The notes below the pieces were generated by a model. The model saw nothing but the letters and a program-made list of their open reading frames with translations, ran no database searches and was not told the DNA's origin. DNA of 23,785 nt from Pseudomonadota bacterium. Its GTDB lineage: Bacteria > Pseudomonadota > Alphaproteobacteria > Sphingomonadales > Sphingomonadaceae. Of the stretch, positions 6,997-14,669 are shown one piece after another. Numbering within the stretch: position 1 is the stretch's first letter; each line of letters opens with the position of its first letter. The stretch covers positions 1 to 23,785 of the forward strand of contig JAEXAY010000028.1 in the NCBI GenBank assembly GCA_023457895.1. Direction: 5' to 3'. Made by a program: the position numbers and the translations under genes.

Positions 6997-7304
6997 CCGC
7001 TGGCTATGTTCTCACTGATGCGGCCGATGCCGATTTGAGCGGTATCGTTCGCTATACCCGCAAGCAATGGGGCGCGTCCCAGGTGCGTCGCTATATGGCC
7101 GATCTGCATGAGGGCATCGCGCGCCTTGCTGCCGGGGAAGGGCGGTTCAAGTCTCTGGACGCGATCTACCCGGCGTTGCGGATGGCGCGTTGCGAACACC
7201 ATTACGTCTTTTGCTTGCCGCGCGACGATGCGCCCGCGCTGGTGATCGCGATCTTCCATGAGCGCATGGATCTGATGACGCGACTTATAGACCGGCTGAA
7301 ATAG
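6993..7304 (+). CDS. parE: ParE-type toxin (RelE/ParE superfamily)
   Basis: A 103-residue protein with the ParE layout: YVLTDAADADLSGIVRYTRKQWG at the N terminus (the helical hairpin), QVRRYMADLHEGIARLA in the middle, and the strands RMARCEHHYVFCLP and ALVIAIFHERMDLMTRL at the C terminus. ParE toxins poison DNA gyrase. Translation appears to begin at TTG 6993, overlapping the antitoxin stop (TTGA), because no ATG or GTG is available in frame near that point and the domain needs all of this sequence. Overlap and order (antitoxin first) are typical and give coupled synthesis. Confidence 0.87.
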   Translation: MTAGYVLTDAADADLSGIVRYTRKQWGASQVRRYMADLHEGIARLAAGEGRFKSLDAIYPALRMARCEHHYVFCLPRDDAPALVIAIFHERMDLMTRLIDRLK

Positions 7305-7308
7305 CCGG
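7292..7308. terminator. Small hairpin between convergent genes
   Basis: CCGGCT at 7292-7297 and AGCCGG at 7303-7308 form a 6-bp stem with a GAAAT loop across the toxin stop codon, next to the convergent DUF1612-type gene. There is no T-run, so terminator function is weakly supported. Confidence 0.25.
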
Positions 7309-7310
7309 AG

Positions 7311-8330
7311 CTAGATCGCCGCGCCGCCTAGCAGGCGGTCGATCCGCTCCATTTCCTGATCGAAAGCATCGAACACCTCGGCAAGATCGCGGCTTGCGGC
7401 AGGCAGGGGAGGGGGTTCCTTGGCGGGCCGCCCCCGCTTGGGCCGCGCATAGCCAAATTCGACGGCCAGGTCCGGCGCAAGGAACTGGCGCCAGCTCCGC
7501 CGCTGGGTGATCTCGATAAACAGGCCAGCGGTCGCGGCGCGGTCCAAGAGCTTGCTCGCGCCCGCGATGCTCATCCCAAGCAAGCCTGCGACCGATTGGG
7601 GAGACAGGAGAGGACGGTGCTGGCTCAACGCCAGCAGGGCCGGGAGCGAGCCAGAACGGTATTCGGCGGCGATCGCGCGCTGGGCGTTGCGATATTCCCT
7701 TTCGAGGCTGTGAAGCCGCTCCAGGCCGATTTGAGCGGCATTGGCAAGCGAGCGCAGGACAGCGAGCCAATCGGCCTCGTTGGGCCGGGGCTTCATCCGG
7801 AGCGCCTTCGCGCCCCCGGCAAGACAGGGCAGGGGGACGGCGGAAAGGCCACGGTCGCGCAGCGCAAACGGCAAGGACAGCCAGGCCATGACGCTATGGT
7901 CGATCCGGGCGAGCTGGCGCAGCGTATCGAGCGCGCGGATAAGGGGAGGGTGATCGGCCGCCTCTACCGGATCTCCGATCGCGGTGGGCAGGCGGTCGCG
8001 CCAATGATGCCTGTCGTCTTCGCGCAAGGTCGCGTGCCACTCGTCGAAGCGGCCGAACAGGTCGAGATGGCTCGGTATCGCGGGCCGATGGGGTAGGGGA
8101 AGGCCACAGCCCCACGAAAATACGTCAATTTCGTCGATCTCGGCCGACTGCAATTGCAGCGCCTTGGCATAGCCGGTCCAGGCCGCGCGCGCCGTCCATG
8201 CCTTTGCTACCGGACTGACGCAAATCCGCGCGTCGAGACGGGCGATTGCCGCCGTGGCCGCTGCGATCTCGGCGACCATAGGCGGGGCATATTCGGGGCC
8301 GTAGCGGCGGGCGGAGGGCAGGGCGGCCAT
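7311..8330 (-). CDS. DUF1612/HTH (RHE_PE00001-type) DNA-binding protein
   Basis: A 339-residue protein matching the alphaproteobacterial plasmid family described as DUF1612 with a C-terminal helix-turn-helix. The C-terminal half has a winged helix at about 242-290 (LLSPQSVAGLLGMSIAGASK, then LLDRAATAGLFIEITQRR) that resembles the winged helix of Fic-associated proteins. Directly after it, KRGRPAK (298-304) is an AT-hook-like minor-groove binding motif. The N-terminal 150 residues have no motif I recognise. It is divergent from the tyrosine recombinase across a 116-bp spacer with inverted repeats that it may bind. A role as repressor or accessory factor for the recombinase is inference. Confidence 0.75.
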   Translation of the reverse strand: MAALPSARRYGPEYAPPMVAEIAAATAAIARLDARICVSPVAKAWTARAAWTGYAKALQLQSAEIDEIDVFSWGCGLPLPHRPAIPSHLDLFGRFDEWHATLREDDRHHWRDRLPTAIGDPVEAADHPPLIRALDTLRQLARIDHSVMAWLSLPFALRDRGLSAVPLPCLAGGAKALRMKPRPNEADWLAVLRSLANAAQIGLERLHSLEREYRNAQRAIAAEYRSGSLPALLALSQHRPLLSPQSVAGLLGMSIAGASKLLDRAATAGLFIEITQRRSWRQFLAPDLAVEFGYARPKRGRPAKEPPPLPAASRDLAEVFDAFDQEMERIDRLLGGAAI

Positions 8331-8338
8331 GCCGTTAC

Positions 8339-8420
8339 TTAACCGAAAAGTGATCTCGGTTAAATGTGCTGTGATGCAGAGTGGTGATAATACACCCTTA
8401 TCAACACCCTATACAATAGG
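8339..8420. repeat. Three inverted repeats between DUF1612-type gene and recombinase
   Basis: TTAACCGA (8339-8346) faces TCGGTTAA (8356-8363) across 9 bp. TGATAA (8385-8390) faces TTATCA (8398-8403) across 7 bp. CCTAT (8408-8412) faces ATAGG (8416-8420) across 3 bp. They occupy the spacer between two divergent genes, one DNA-binding and one a recombinase, so they may be operators, a recombination core site, or both. Confidence 0.55.
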
Positions 8421-8446
8421 ATGTCACCGCGCTAATCCTCGCCGCC

Positions 8447-9604
8447 ATGAGCGCCCATGCCCCTGAAACCTTGTCCGGGCCGCTGGCGCTGCCGTCGCCG
8501 GCGGCCGCGCTGCCCGATCCTGCCGTTGAGGAAGTCGTCGAGGACGTGCGCGATCTAGTCGGCCCCGGCGTCCGCCTCGATGCTGAACTGGTGGCGGCCG
8601 CGGTGCGGGGCTGGTCGGACAATACCCGTCGCGCCTTCCGCGCGGATTTGGTTGTGTGGGGCGACTGGTGCCGCCATCATGGCATCGTCCCCGCGCAGGC
8701 GACGCAAAGCCATGTGGCGGCCTTTATTCGCGCGCTGTCGGGCATCGACACGTCGGCCGAAGAGATCCGCGCGATGGCGACGCTCGAACGCTATGTCTCC
8801 TATATCGGCCGTGCCTATCGCATGGCGGGGCTGGCCGATCCGACGAACGGGGAGCTGGTGACGCTCGAAAAGAAGGCTGCGCGCAAGAAGCGCGGGGTTC
8901 GCCAGCGCCAGGCCCGCGCAATCCGCTTCAAGGGCGATATTGCCGATTTCGATTCCCCGCCAAGCGGCGTCTGCCTCGCAAATCTGCTGAAGGCGGTCCG
9001 GCGCGATGTGATGGGCTTGCGCGACGAGGCGTTGATGCGTGTCGCCTATGACGTGGCCGCGCGCCGCTCGGAGGTGGTGGCGATCGACGTCGACCATATC
9101 CACGGGCCAGATGCACAAGGGGCGGCGGCCTTGTTCATCCCATCGAGCAAAACCGATCAGGAAGGCGAGGGGGCCTGGGGCTATCTGTCGCCTGCGACCA
9201 TGAAGGCTATCGCGCGCTGGCGCGAGGCGGCGCATATCGGCAAGGGGCCGCTGTTCCGCCGCATCGAAACCCACTTTGACGGCTCGATCGCGGCGATCGG
9301 GACCAAGCGGCTGCATCCCAACAGCATCAACCTGCTCTACAAGCGTCTCGTCCAGCGCGCGTTCGACAAGAAGTTGCTCGGCTCCATGAGCGAGGCAGAA
9401 GTCGCCCGCTGGGTGGCGGCCGTGTCGAGCCATTCATTGCGTGTCGGCGTGGCGCAGGACAATTTCGCGGCGCGCGAACCCTTACCCGCGATCATGCAGG
9501 CATACCGCTGGCGCGATCCCAAAACGGTGCTGCGCTATGGCGCGCAGCTCGCCGTAAAAAGCGGAGCGGCCGCGCGCATGGCAGCGCGTGTCAGTGAGAA
9601 CTAG
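8447..9604 (+). CDS. Tyrosine-type site-specific recombinase
   Basis: A 385-residue integrase-family protein. Residues about 48-130 are the core-binding SAM-like domain (WSDNTRRAFRADLVVWGDWC). The catalytic domain shows the expected set: Arg206 in ARRSEVV, Lys235 in SSKTD, His329 and Arg332 in SHSLR, Trp355 in the His/Trp position of RWRDPKT, and nucleophile Tyr364 in VLRYG. It should cut and join DNA at paired sites, either resolving plasmid multimers or integrating an element. No attachment-site repeats were recognised elsewhere in the window, so dimer resolution using the upstream repeats is the favoured but unproven idea. The ATG at 8447 has no strong ribosome site. Confidence 0.9.
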   Translation: MSAHAPETLSGPLALPSPAAALPDPAVEEVVEDVRDLVGPGVRLDAELVAAAVRGWSDNTRRAFRADLVVWGDWCRHHGIVPAQATQSHVAAFIRALSGIDTSAEEIRAMATLERYVSYIGRAYRMAGLADPTNGELVTLEKKAARKKRGVRQRQARAIRFKGDIADFDSPPSGVCLANLLKAVRRDVMGLRDEALMRVAYDVAARRSEVVAIDVDHIHGPDAQGAAALFIPSSKTDQEGEGAWGYLSPATMKAIARWREAAHIGKGPLFRRIETHFDGSIAAIGTKRLHPNSINLLYKRLVQRAFDKKLLGSMSEAEVARWVAAVSSHSLRVGVAQDNFAAREPLPAIMQAYRWRDPKTVLRYGAQLAVKSGAAARMAARVSEN

Positions 9605-9623
9605 AAATCAGCTCCCGCCCTCG

Positions 9624-9902
9624 TCAATGGTGCCCGCGCCGTTGATGATGGCGGCGACGTTCGTGACGTGGCCGGTCATACCGGTCATAGCGACGCTCAT
9701 GGCGATCGTAACCGTAATGCCGGTCGTAGCCACGATACCGCTGATCGTAATGGCGATTGTGGGAGGGCGCGACATGGCCGGTGTTGCCGTGACGGCTTAC
9801 GCTGCGTTCATGGCCGCCGCGATCGCCATGATGCTGTGCCATCGCGACCGAAGGGGTCAGGGCCGCAAGCGCGGCAGCGCCAAGTATCATCAGAAATTTC
9901 AT
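9624..9902 (-). CDS. His/Arg/Tyr-rich secreted protein
   Basis: A 92-residue protein with a clear signal peptide (MKFLMILGAAALAALTP, cleavage likely after AMA near residue 23). The mature part is made almost entirely of His, Arg, Tyr, Asp and Gly, with repeated YDRH and DRHERRYDR units and a HHQRRGHH end. The high His content suggests binding of metal ions in the periplasm, as in RcnB-like or other metal-buffering proteins, but no defined family was recognised. The ATG at 9902 is chosen because AGGAGAGG precedes it and the signal peptide starts there. It lies 78 bp downstream of the cytochrome b561 gene on the same strand and may be cotranscribed. It is convergent with the recombinase gene. 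Confidence 0.75.
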   Translation of the reverse strand: MKFLMILGAAALAALTPSVAMAQHHGDRGGHERSVSRHGNTGHVAPSHNRHYDQRYRGYDRHYGYDRHERRYDRYDRPRHERRRHHQRRGHH

Positions 9903-9980
9903 TATACCTCTCCTGGGCATCGAAAAGCCCAACAGACGCAATTTGGAGAACGGCAATTGAACTCGCGGTGAATAGGCAAT

Positions 9981-10538
9981 TCATCGACGCGGATCGCGCA
10001 GCAACGGCAGCATACGGTGAAGAACCTCGTCCTTGTCGAGGAAATGATGTTTAAGCGCCCCAAGGACATGCAACCCCAGAACGACATAGATCGCCTTCAC
10101 CATTGCCTTGTGGAGGCCACCCAGCGTCTCGGACAGATCTTCCCCTTGCGGCACTGGCAGATTGGGGCCGGGGAGTGCGCCGAATAGGGGTGTTTCAGGG
10201 GCGCCGCCTGCTGAAGCCGCTGCCCAACCAAGGAGCGGAGCGCCGATCAGCAACACATAGAACAGGATATGCGTGCCGCGCGCGAGGATGCGTTCCCATG
10301 TCGCCATATCGTCGGGAAAGGCGGGCCAGGGATGAGCGATGCGCCAGCCAAGCCGGATAAGACTCAGCAACAGGACGGTGAGGCCAACAGACTTGTGGAG
10401 CTGATAATAGTCCAGCTTTTCGTTCGGGGCGGCTTCCTCCATCCAGCCACCAAAGGTCGCGTTGGCGAAGATCAGCACGAAGATGGTCCAGTGGAGCAAG
10501 ATCGAAACCGTCGAATAGCGACTGCGTGGCTCGCGCAT
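9981..10538 (-). CDS. Cytochrome b561 (CybB-type)
   Basis: A 185-residue inner-membrane protein with four transmembrane helices, near residues 10-30, 48-66, 88-108 and 146-163. Four His residues sit where CybB-type cytochromes bind two hemes: His16 (LLHW), His48 (LHKSVG), His143 (LHKAM) and His157 (LHVLG). Members oxidise quinol and pass electrons, for example to superoxide. Its place beside metal-resistance genes suggests a role in redox stress, but this is inference. The ATG at 10538 has a good ribosome site (AAAGGAGAG). Confidence 0.9.
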   Translation of the reverse strand: MREPRSRYSTVSILLHWTIFVLIFANATFGGWMEEAAPNEKLDYYQLHKSVGLTVLLLSLIRLGWRIAHPWPAFPDDMATWERILARGTHILFYVLLIGAPLLGWAAASAGGAPETPLFGALPGPNLPVPQGEDLSETLGGLHKAMVKAIYVVLGLHVLGALKHHFLDKDEVLHRMLPLLRDPRR

Positions 10539-10706
10539 GGCCCTCTCTCCTTTCGCATATCATGTTCGGCCCGCTCGGCAATGATCCCTTCGGGGATGCG
10601 AGGTGTCCTGCGTCCGGAGCGGAATTACGGCAAATTTACCCGATCCGGCCAAGGGAGTCAGCGCCAATTGTTCATTGGATCGGAGCCGTATTTCTGCACC
10701 CTGCGA

Positions 10707-10991
10707 TCACAAATATTTTGAGATCGCGCGAAACTGTTCGATCGCCTGCTGCGAGCGTTCTCCATCGACAGCATTTATCAGGCAATGATCGATATGATCG
10801 TTGATAAGCGCGCGCTTGGCGCTGGCGATCGCGTTTTCCACGGCCTGAAGCTGCTGGGCTATATCGACGCAGGGCCGTTCTTCCTCGATCATCGCTATGA
10901 TGCTGCGTAGGTGGCCGTTTGCGCGATTTAGTCTTTTGACGATGGCCGGATGGCTGGTGTGAGGGGCTTGCGGCATATCGGCTTCTCTCAT
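10707..10991 (-). CDS. CsoR/RcnR-family metal-sensing repressor (DmeR-like)
   Basis: A 94-residue all-helical repressor. The conserved N-terminal helix is HPAIVKRLNRANGHLRSIIAM. Metal ligands are Cys41, His66 and Cys70 in RPCVDIAQQL and NDHIDHC, with His14 near the N terminus. Counted from the second Met (start 10976) these become Cys36, His61 and Cys65, the x-C-H-C positions of CsoR, while the extra His residues also fit nickel/cobalt sensors of the DmeR/RcnR type. Metal identity is therefore open. The start may be 10976 rather than 10991. It is divergent from an MFS exporter, with two G-tract palindromes between them as expected for this family's operators. Metal binding should release it from DNA. 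Confidence 0.87.
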   Translation of the reverse strand: MREADMPQAPHTSHPAIVKRLNRANGHLRSIIAMIEEERPCVDIAQQLQAVENAIASAKRALINDHIDHCLINAVDGERSQQAIEQFRAISKYL

Positions 10992-11014
10992 GCGCGCTTT
11001 TTGATGTCGAGCAA

Positions 11015-11055
11015 TATCCCCCTATGGGGATAGACGTTATCCCCCATGGGGGATA
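11015..11055. promoter_or_regulatory. Tandem CsoR/RcnR-type operators
   Basis: Two palindromes lie between the divergent repressor and exporter genes: TATCCCC-CTAT-GGGGATA at 11015-11032 and the perfect TATCCCCCATGGGGGATA at 11038-11055. G/C tracts flanked by TAT/ATA inverted ends are the hallmark of RcnR, DmeR and CsoR operators. The second ends nine bases before the exporter ATG, so it must overlap the promoter or transcript start. Confidence 0.82.
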
Positions 11056-11064
11056 TGGCGGGGC

Positions 11065-12423
11065 ATGGTTTCAATTTTGGCCAACCGGACCTACCGACAC
11101 CTGTTCCTGGCGCAAATCATTGCGTTGGTGGGCACCGGCCTAGCTACGGTTGCGCTGGGCCTGTTGGCCTATGAGATCGCTGGCGCAGATGCGGGTGCGG
11201 TGCTGGGCATCGCGATGGCGATCAAGATGGTCGCCTATATCGGCGTCGCTCCCATTGTCGGAGCCTACGCCAACCGCTTGCCGCGCCGGGGATTTCTGAT
11301 CGCTATGGATGTGATCCGCTGCCTTGTGGCTCTTGCGCTGCCGTTCGTCGATCAGATCTGGCAAATCTACATTCTGATCTTCGTGCTGCAATCGGCGTCG
11401 GCCGGGTTTACGCCGACATTCCAGGCCACGATCCCCGACGTGCTTCCGGACGAAAAAGATTATACACGGGCGCTATCGCTCTCACGCTTCGCCTACGACA
11501 TGGAGAGCCTGACCAGCCCCATACTCGCCGCCGCATTGTTGACAGTGATGAATTTCCACTGGCTGTTCGCCGGCACGGCAATCGGTTTTGCCTGTTCCGC
11601 ATTGCTGGTGCTGGCGACAGTCCTGCCGCGATCAGCCGCAGTCAGGCGGGGCGGGGGTATCTACGACAATACGACCCGCGGTGCGCGACTTTATCTCAGA
11701 ACGCCGCGACTGCGCGGTCTGCTCGCTGTTACCCTCGCTGCCGCCGCCACCGGCGCAATGGTGATCGTCAATACGCCGGTGCTTGTGCAATCTGCCCTCG
11801 GCCGTGGACAGAGCGAGGTGGCGATTACGCTCGCTGCTTTCGGCGGCGGTTCGATGCTGGCTGCGTTGCTGTTGCCGCGCCTGCTCGATCGGCTGTCCGA
11901 TCGGAAAGTCATGCTGGTGGCCGCTTTGACTATGACGGTCGCGCTCGCTGCGCTTGCTCTGAGTTGGCGTGACCTCGCTTCCGCCGACTATTGGATCTTG
12001 ATCCTCGCGGTCTGGCTGATGCTCGGCATAGCCTATTCGGCAAGTATCACGCCGGGCGGGCGGCTGCTGCGCCGGTCATCGGCGGAAGAGGACCGCCCCG
12101 CGCTGTTCGCGGCACAATTCGCGCTGAGCCATATCTGTTGGCTGGTCGCCTATCTACTGGCGGGCCAGGTAGGTGCGATAGGCGGCATGGGCGCTGCACT
12201 TTCCGTGACGGCTGCACTGGCGCTGGTCGGCACGATTATCGCGTATCGTATCTGGCCCGTGGACGATCCTGATGTGGTTTCGCACGCCCATGATGATCTG
12301 GCACCGAATCATCCGCATCTGGCGGAGGGACACGCACAAGGCAAAGCCGTCCACTCATTCGTGATCGACGACCTGCATCCGCTTTGGCCCCGCAAACGAT
12401 GGGGCCGTTATCATAAGGGATGA
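11065..12423 (+). CDS. NreB-like MFS metal exporter with His-rich tail
   Basis: A 452-residue major facilitator with about twelve transmembrane helices. The N-terminal half begins NRTYRHLFLAQIIALVG, and YANRLPRRGFLIAMD is the family's loop 2-3 motif; a second half follows from about residue 215, with the loop LLDRLSDRKVMLV. The last 50 residues are cytoplasmic and carry eight His (SHAH, NHPH, EGHA, VHSF, DLHPLW, RYHK). A His-rich C terminus is characteristic of NreB, the nickel exporter of Achromobacter xylosoxidans, and the neighbouring CsoR/RcnR-type repressor supports a metal substrate. Nickel or cobalt is the likely ion. The end overlaps the convergent transglutaminase-like gene by 13 bp. 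Confidence 0.8.
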   Translation: MVSILANRTYRHLFLAQIIALVGTGLATVALGLLAYEIAGADAGAVLGIAMAIKMVAYIGVAPIVGAYANRLPRRGFLIAMDVIRCLVALALPFVDQIWQIYILIFVLQSASAGFTPTFQATIPDVLPDEKDYTRALSLSRFAYDMESLTSPILAAALLTVMNFHWLFAGTAIGFACSALLVLATVLPRSAAVRRGGGIYDNTTRGARLYLRTPRLRGLLAVTLAAAATGAMVIVNTPVLVQSALGRGQSEVAITLAAFGGGSMLAALLLPRLLDRLSDRKVMLVAALTMTVALAALALSWRDLASADYWILILAVWLMLGIAYSASITPGGRLLRRSSAEEDRPALFAAQFALSHICWLVAYLLAGQVGAIGGMGAALSVTAALALVGTIIAYRIWPVDDPDVVSHAHDDLAPNHPHLAEGHAQGKAVHSFVIDDLHPLWPRKRWGRYHKG

Positions 12424-13160
12424 TCGTGCGTTGCTGGACCGCGAGAGAATTTCGGAATCTGTTCTTGCCGAACCTTTTTGACGCGCCGGTTCATCCAGTG
12501 CCGCACGAAGTTTTGATACAGCCATTCGCGCGCCGTCCCGAAATGCTGTCTGTGGCGCGCGTAGAAGTCATCGGGACTGTCGAACAGCCCCAGGTCGGCG
12601 TTGATCCCCGTGCGCTGGATATAGGTGTCCTGCCCACGCCAGTCGATCGGCGGCGACGACAGGCAATCGGTTCCGGCTCCGTAGCCGCACAGGCTGTTCG
12701 TCTCACCGGCAAATTTCGCCTGTAGCGCCTGAAGAAAGGGCCGGTCCAGAATGAAGCCTTCAAGATTGATCCAGCGGCCATCATGCTCGATTTCCACCCA
12801 GCTATGAAGGATGCTGTCCGGGGCAAGGGGATAGACCAGCTCAGGGACAACGCCGCGCTGCAATCCCTTGTGGATGGTAAATCCGTGCAGGCGGCACGGA
12901 ATCTTCAGCGCCCGCAAAAGCGCCATCAACAAGGTTCCCTTGGTGTTGCACTGACCATATCCGTCCCTGAGAACCTGTGATGCGGGAATGTCGTCGGACC
13001 TGTTGTAGCCGAAGGCGATTTCGTCCTGAACAAAGCTGTAAGCCTGTCCGATCTTGTCGAACGGGGCCAATGCACTCCAACCCCGCGCCGAAAGGAGATC
13101 GCGGATGATTGGCGAGGCAAAGTCCAGCAAAGGCGTTTGCCGCAAGTATCGTTTGTCCAT
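12411..13160 (-). CDS. Transglutaminase-like protein
   Basis: A 249-residue protein of the transglutaminase/protease-like superfamily. The catalytic Cys is Cys71 in DGYGQCNTKG, at the start of the usual helix, and the catalytic His is His119 in ILHSWVEI. The third residue, normally Asp in a W...D segment, appears to be replaced: the region reads RWINLEGFILD (129-139), so Glu134 or a nearby acid would serve. No signal peptide was seen, so it is probably cytoplasmic. Its substrate is unknown. Upstream is a MerR-type promoter nearly identical to that of the divergent CDF transporter gene, so it is probably metal-induced. The gene has a ribosome site, GAAGGAAGG. Confidence 0.78.
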   Translation of the reverse strand: MDKRYLRQTPLLDFASPIIRDLLSARGWSALAPFDKIGQAYSFVQDEIAFGYNRSDDIPASQVLRDGYGQCNTKGTLLMALLRALKIPCRLHGFTIHKGLQRGVVPELVYPLAPDSILHSWVEIEHDGRWINLEGFILDRPFLQALQAKFAGETNSLCGYGAGTDCLSSPPIDWRGQDTYIQRTGINADLGLFDSPDDFYARHRQHFGTAREWLYQNFVRHWMNRRVKKVRQEQIPKFSRGPATHDHPL

Positions 13161-13194
13161 ATCGCTCGCCTTCCTTCAGTGAGGGTTGCTGGAA

Positions 13195-13225
13195 CGAATA
13201 CGGCCTGTAGTAGCTATAGGGTCAA
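13195..13225 (-). promoter_or_regulatory. MerR-type promoter of the transglutaminase-like gene
   Basis: On the minus strand TTGACC (13225-13220) and TATTCG (13200-13195) are separated by 19 bp, the overlong spacer that MerR-family activators correct. The spacer contains the dyad CCTATAG-CTA-CTACAGG. The first 13 bases (TTGACCCTATAGC) match the MerR/CDF promoter at 15093 exactly. Confidence 0.75.
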
Positions 13226-13240
13226 GAGCTGATTTAATTT

Positions 13241-13933
13241 TCACGCAGGGGCAGGAAAGCGGGACGGTTTTTGCGCCTGATAGATCGAGATCGATCCGGT
13301 AGGCGTGCGGATGACTTTCGATTCATCGATCCCTTCAAAGCCCGCGGCCGCGAAGATGCCCGGCATACAGCCTGTGGCATTGGGTTCGGTCTTGTCGAAA
13401 CCGTCAAGCATCTGCACCTGACGGAAAAGCGTCCGCATCAAAAAAGTGCGCTGCATCCCGTAATCGGCGACAAGCAACAAGCCACCCGGCGCGAGCGCGC
13501 GATACATGGCATGGGCGTCCGCCTGCTTCACCCCCAGCGCGCATTGGTGAAAGACCAGGCTCGAAAGTATGACATCGCAGCCGCCGTCCTCGACCAGAGC
13601 GCCGATGCGGTCGCCCATTGCCTGATGCCATTGGATAGCGACGCCTGCCCTGGCCGCCTTTTCGCGCGCCAGTGCGAGGGCCGGCGCGTCGGGATCGACG
13701 GCCATGACGGTGCATTCGGGATGACGCTGTTTGATTGCGACCGCGAGCGTTCCCGTCCCGCATCCGACATCGACGATTTGCAGGCCGGGCCGGGGCGGGA
13801 TGCGGCGCATAAGCTCGGAGCGCCAGCGCCCTTCGCGCGTCATGAGCGCGATCATGCGGTCATAGTGGCGGGTCAGGGCAGGGCGGCCCAAGGGCGGCAC
13901 ATAGTCGGGCGCGTTGGAGATGGGGTCGGTCAT
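13241..13933 (-). CDS. Class I SAM-dependent methyltransferase
   Basis: A 230-residue methyltransferase with the class I fold. Motif I (IVDVGCGTGTLAVA) is at about 54-67, the acidic SAM-ribose residue follows in VMAVDPDAPAL, and the motif IV region is DVILSSLVFHQC. The substrate is not identifiable. ATG 13933 is chosen because the conserved sequence begins there; the frame upstream is open through the AraC gene but without a family match. It is the third gene of the minus-strand operon with the MerR and AraC regulators, 58 bp after the AraC stop codon. A role in metal or xenobiotic methylation is possible but not shown. Confidence 0.83.
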   Translation of the reverse strand: MTDPISNAPDYVPPLGRPALTRHYDRMIALMTREGRWRSELMRRIPPRPGLQIVDVGCGTGTLAVAIKQRHPECTVMAVDPDAPALALAREKAARAGVAIQWHQAMGDRIGALVEDGGCDVILSSLVFHQCALGVKQADAHAMYRALAPGGLLLVADYGMQRTFLMRTLFRQVQMLDGFDKTEPNATGCMPGIFAAAGFEGIDESKVIRTPTGSISIYQAQKPSRFPAPA

Positions 13934-13991
13934 ATCGACGGCGTAGCGCCGTGCCGTGCCCGATGCTTGAACGTGGCGGCTATGGCGAAAG

Positions 13992-14669
13992 TCAGACTGG
14001 CCGGAGTTGGCGGGCATTGATCCCGAACATGCGCTTGATGGTGCGCGCGAAGTGAGCGGCATCGGCAAAGCCCGCTTCATGGGCGGCCGCCGTGATCGTT
14101 CGGCCTTTCGCCAGACCGCGCGCGGCGAGCGCCATGCGTCGCCACAGCACATAGCGACGAAGCGGGATGCCGATCTGCGCTGCAAACAGATGGCGGAAAC
14201 GGTCCGGCGAAAGTCCGGTGGTGGCTGCGAGCGGGGCGAGGCGAACCGGGCCTTCGGCAAGGGTGCTGTCGAGCAGCTTCATGGCGCCCTCCAGCCTGGG
14301 ATCGTTCGTTGGAGTGATCTCGCCTTTAAGCCACGCGGTCCAGAAGGACGGCGCTGCATTGCCTGCATTGACGATCTTATACGGAAAGCCGGTGATGATT
14401 TCGGCAAGCTGCGCCCCCTGCCAGTGCAAGGTTGGCTCCACGAAATGCAGTTCGGCATCGGGATGGGGCAGCAGCCTGTGGCGCGCGCCGGGTTCAATGA
14501 GGACGCATTGCGCCGCGACCGCCCCGGTTTCGGTTTCGACGACAACCGGCGTCGCGGCGATCACGGCCTGGGCCGCAAAATGGCTATGGGCTTCGGATTC
14601 TCCCACGGCCCCGCGCCATGTCGCGGCAAACTGGCCGATTTCGAGATTTCCAAGCCATCGGTCATTCAT
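13992..14669 (-). CDS. AraC-family transcriptional regulator
   Basis: A 225-residue regulator. Residues about 1-115 are a cupin-like sensory part with an early metal- or ligand-like HSHF (residues 28-31). Residues 125-225 hold the two helix-turn-helix units of AraC proteins: LAATTGLSPDRFRHLFAAQI and the second around ITAAAHEAGFADAAHFARTI, followed by KRMFG and the C-terminal LRPV. It overlaps the MerR gene by 8 bp, indicating coupled expression from the MerR side. The likely targets are the methyltransferase gene or its own operon, which is inference. Confidence 0.85.
   Translation of the reverse strand: MNDRWLGNLEIGQFAATWRGAVGESEAHSHFAAQAVIAATPVVVETETGAVAAQCVLIEPGARHRLLPHPDAELHFVEPTLHWQGAQLAEIITGFPYKIVNAGNAAPSFWTAWLKGEITPTNDPRLEGAMKLLDSTLAEGPVRLAPLAATTGLSPDRFRHLFAAQIGIPLRRYVLWRRMALAARGLAKGRTITAAAHEAGFADAAHFARTIKRMFGINARQLRPV

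Noticed and set aside
8397..8407. DnaA-box-like TTATCAACA near the recombinase gene
   Set aside because: One mismatch to the consensus and no other origin features nearby; it is better explained as part of the inverted repeat.
9605..9623. Boundary repeats marking insertion of the metal-resistance region
   Set aside because: No terminal inverted repeats, target duplications or transposase were seen at the junction between backbone and cargo.
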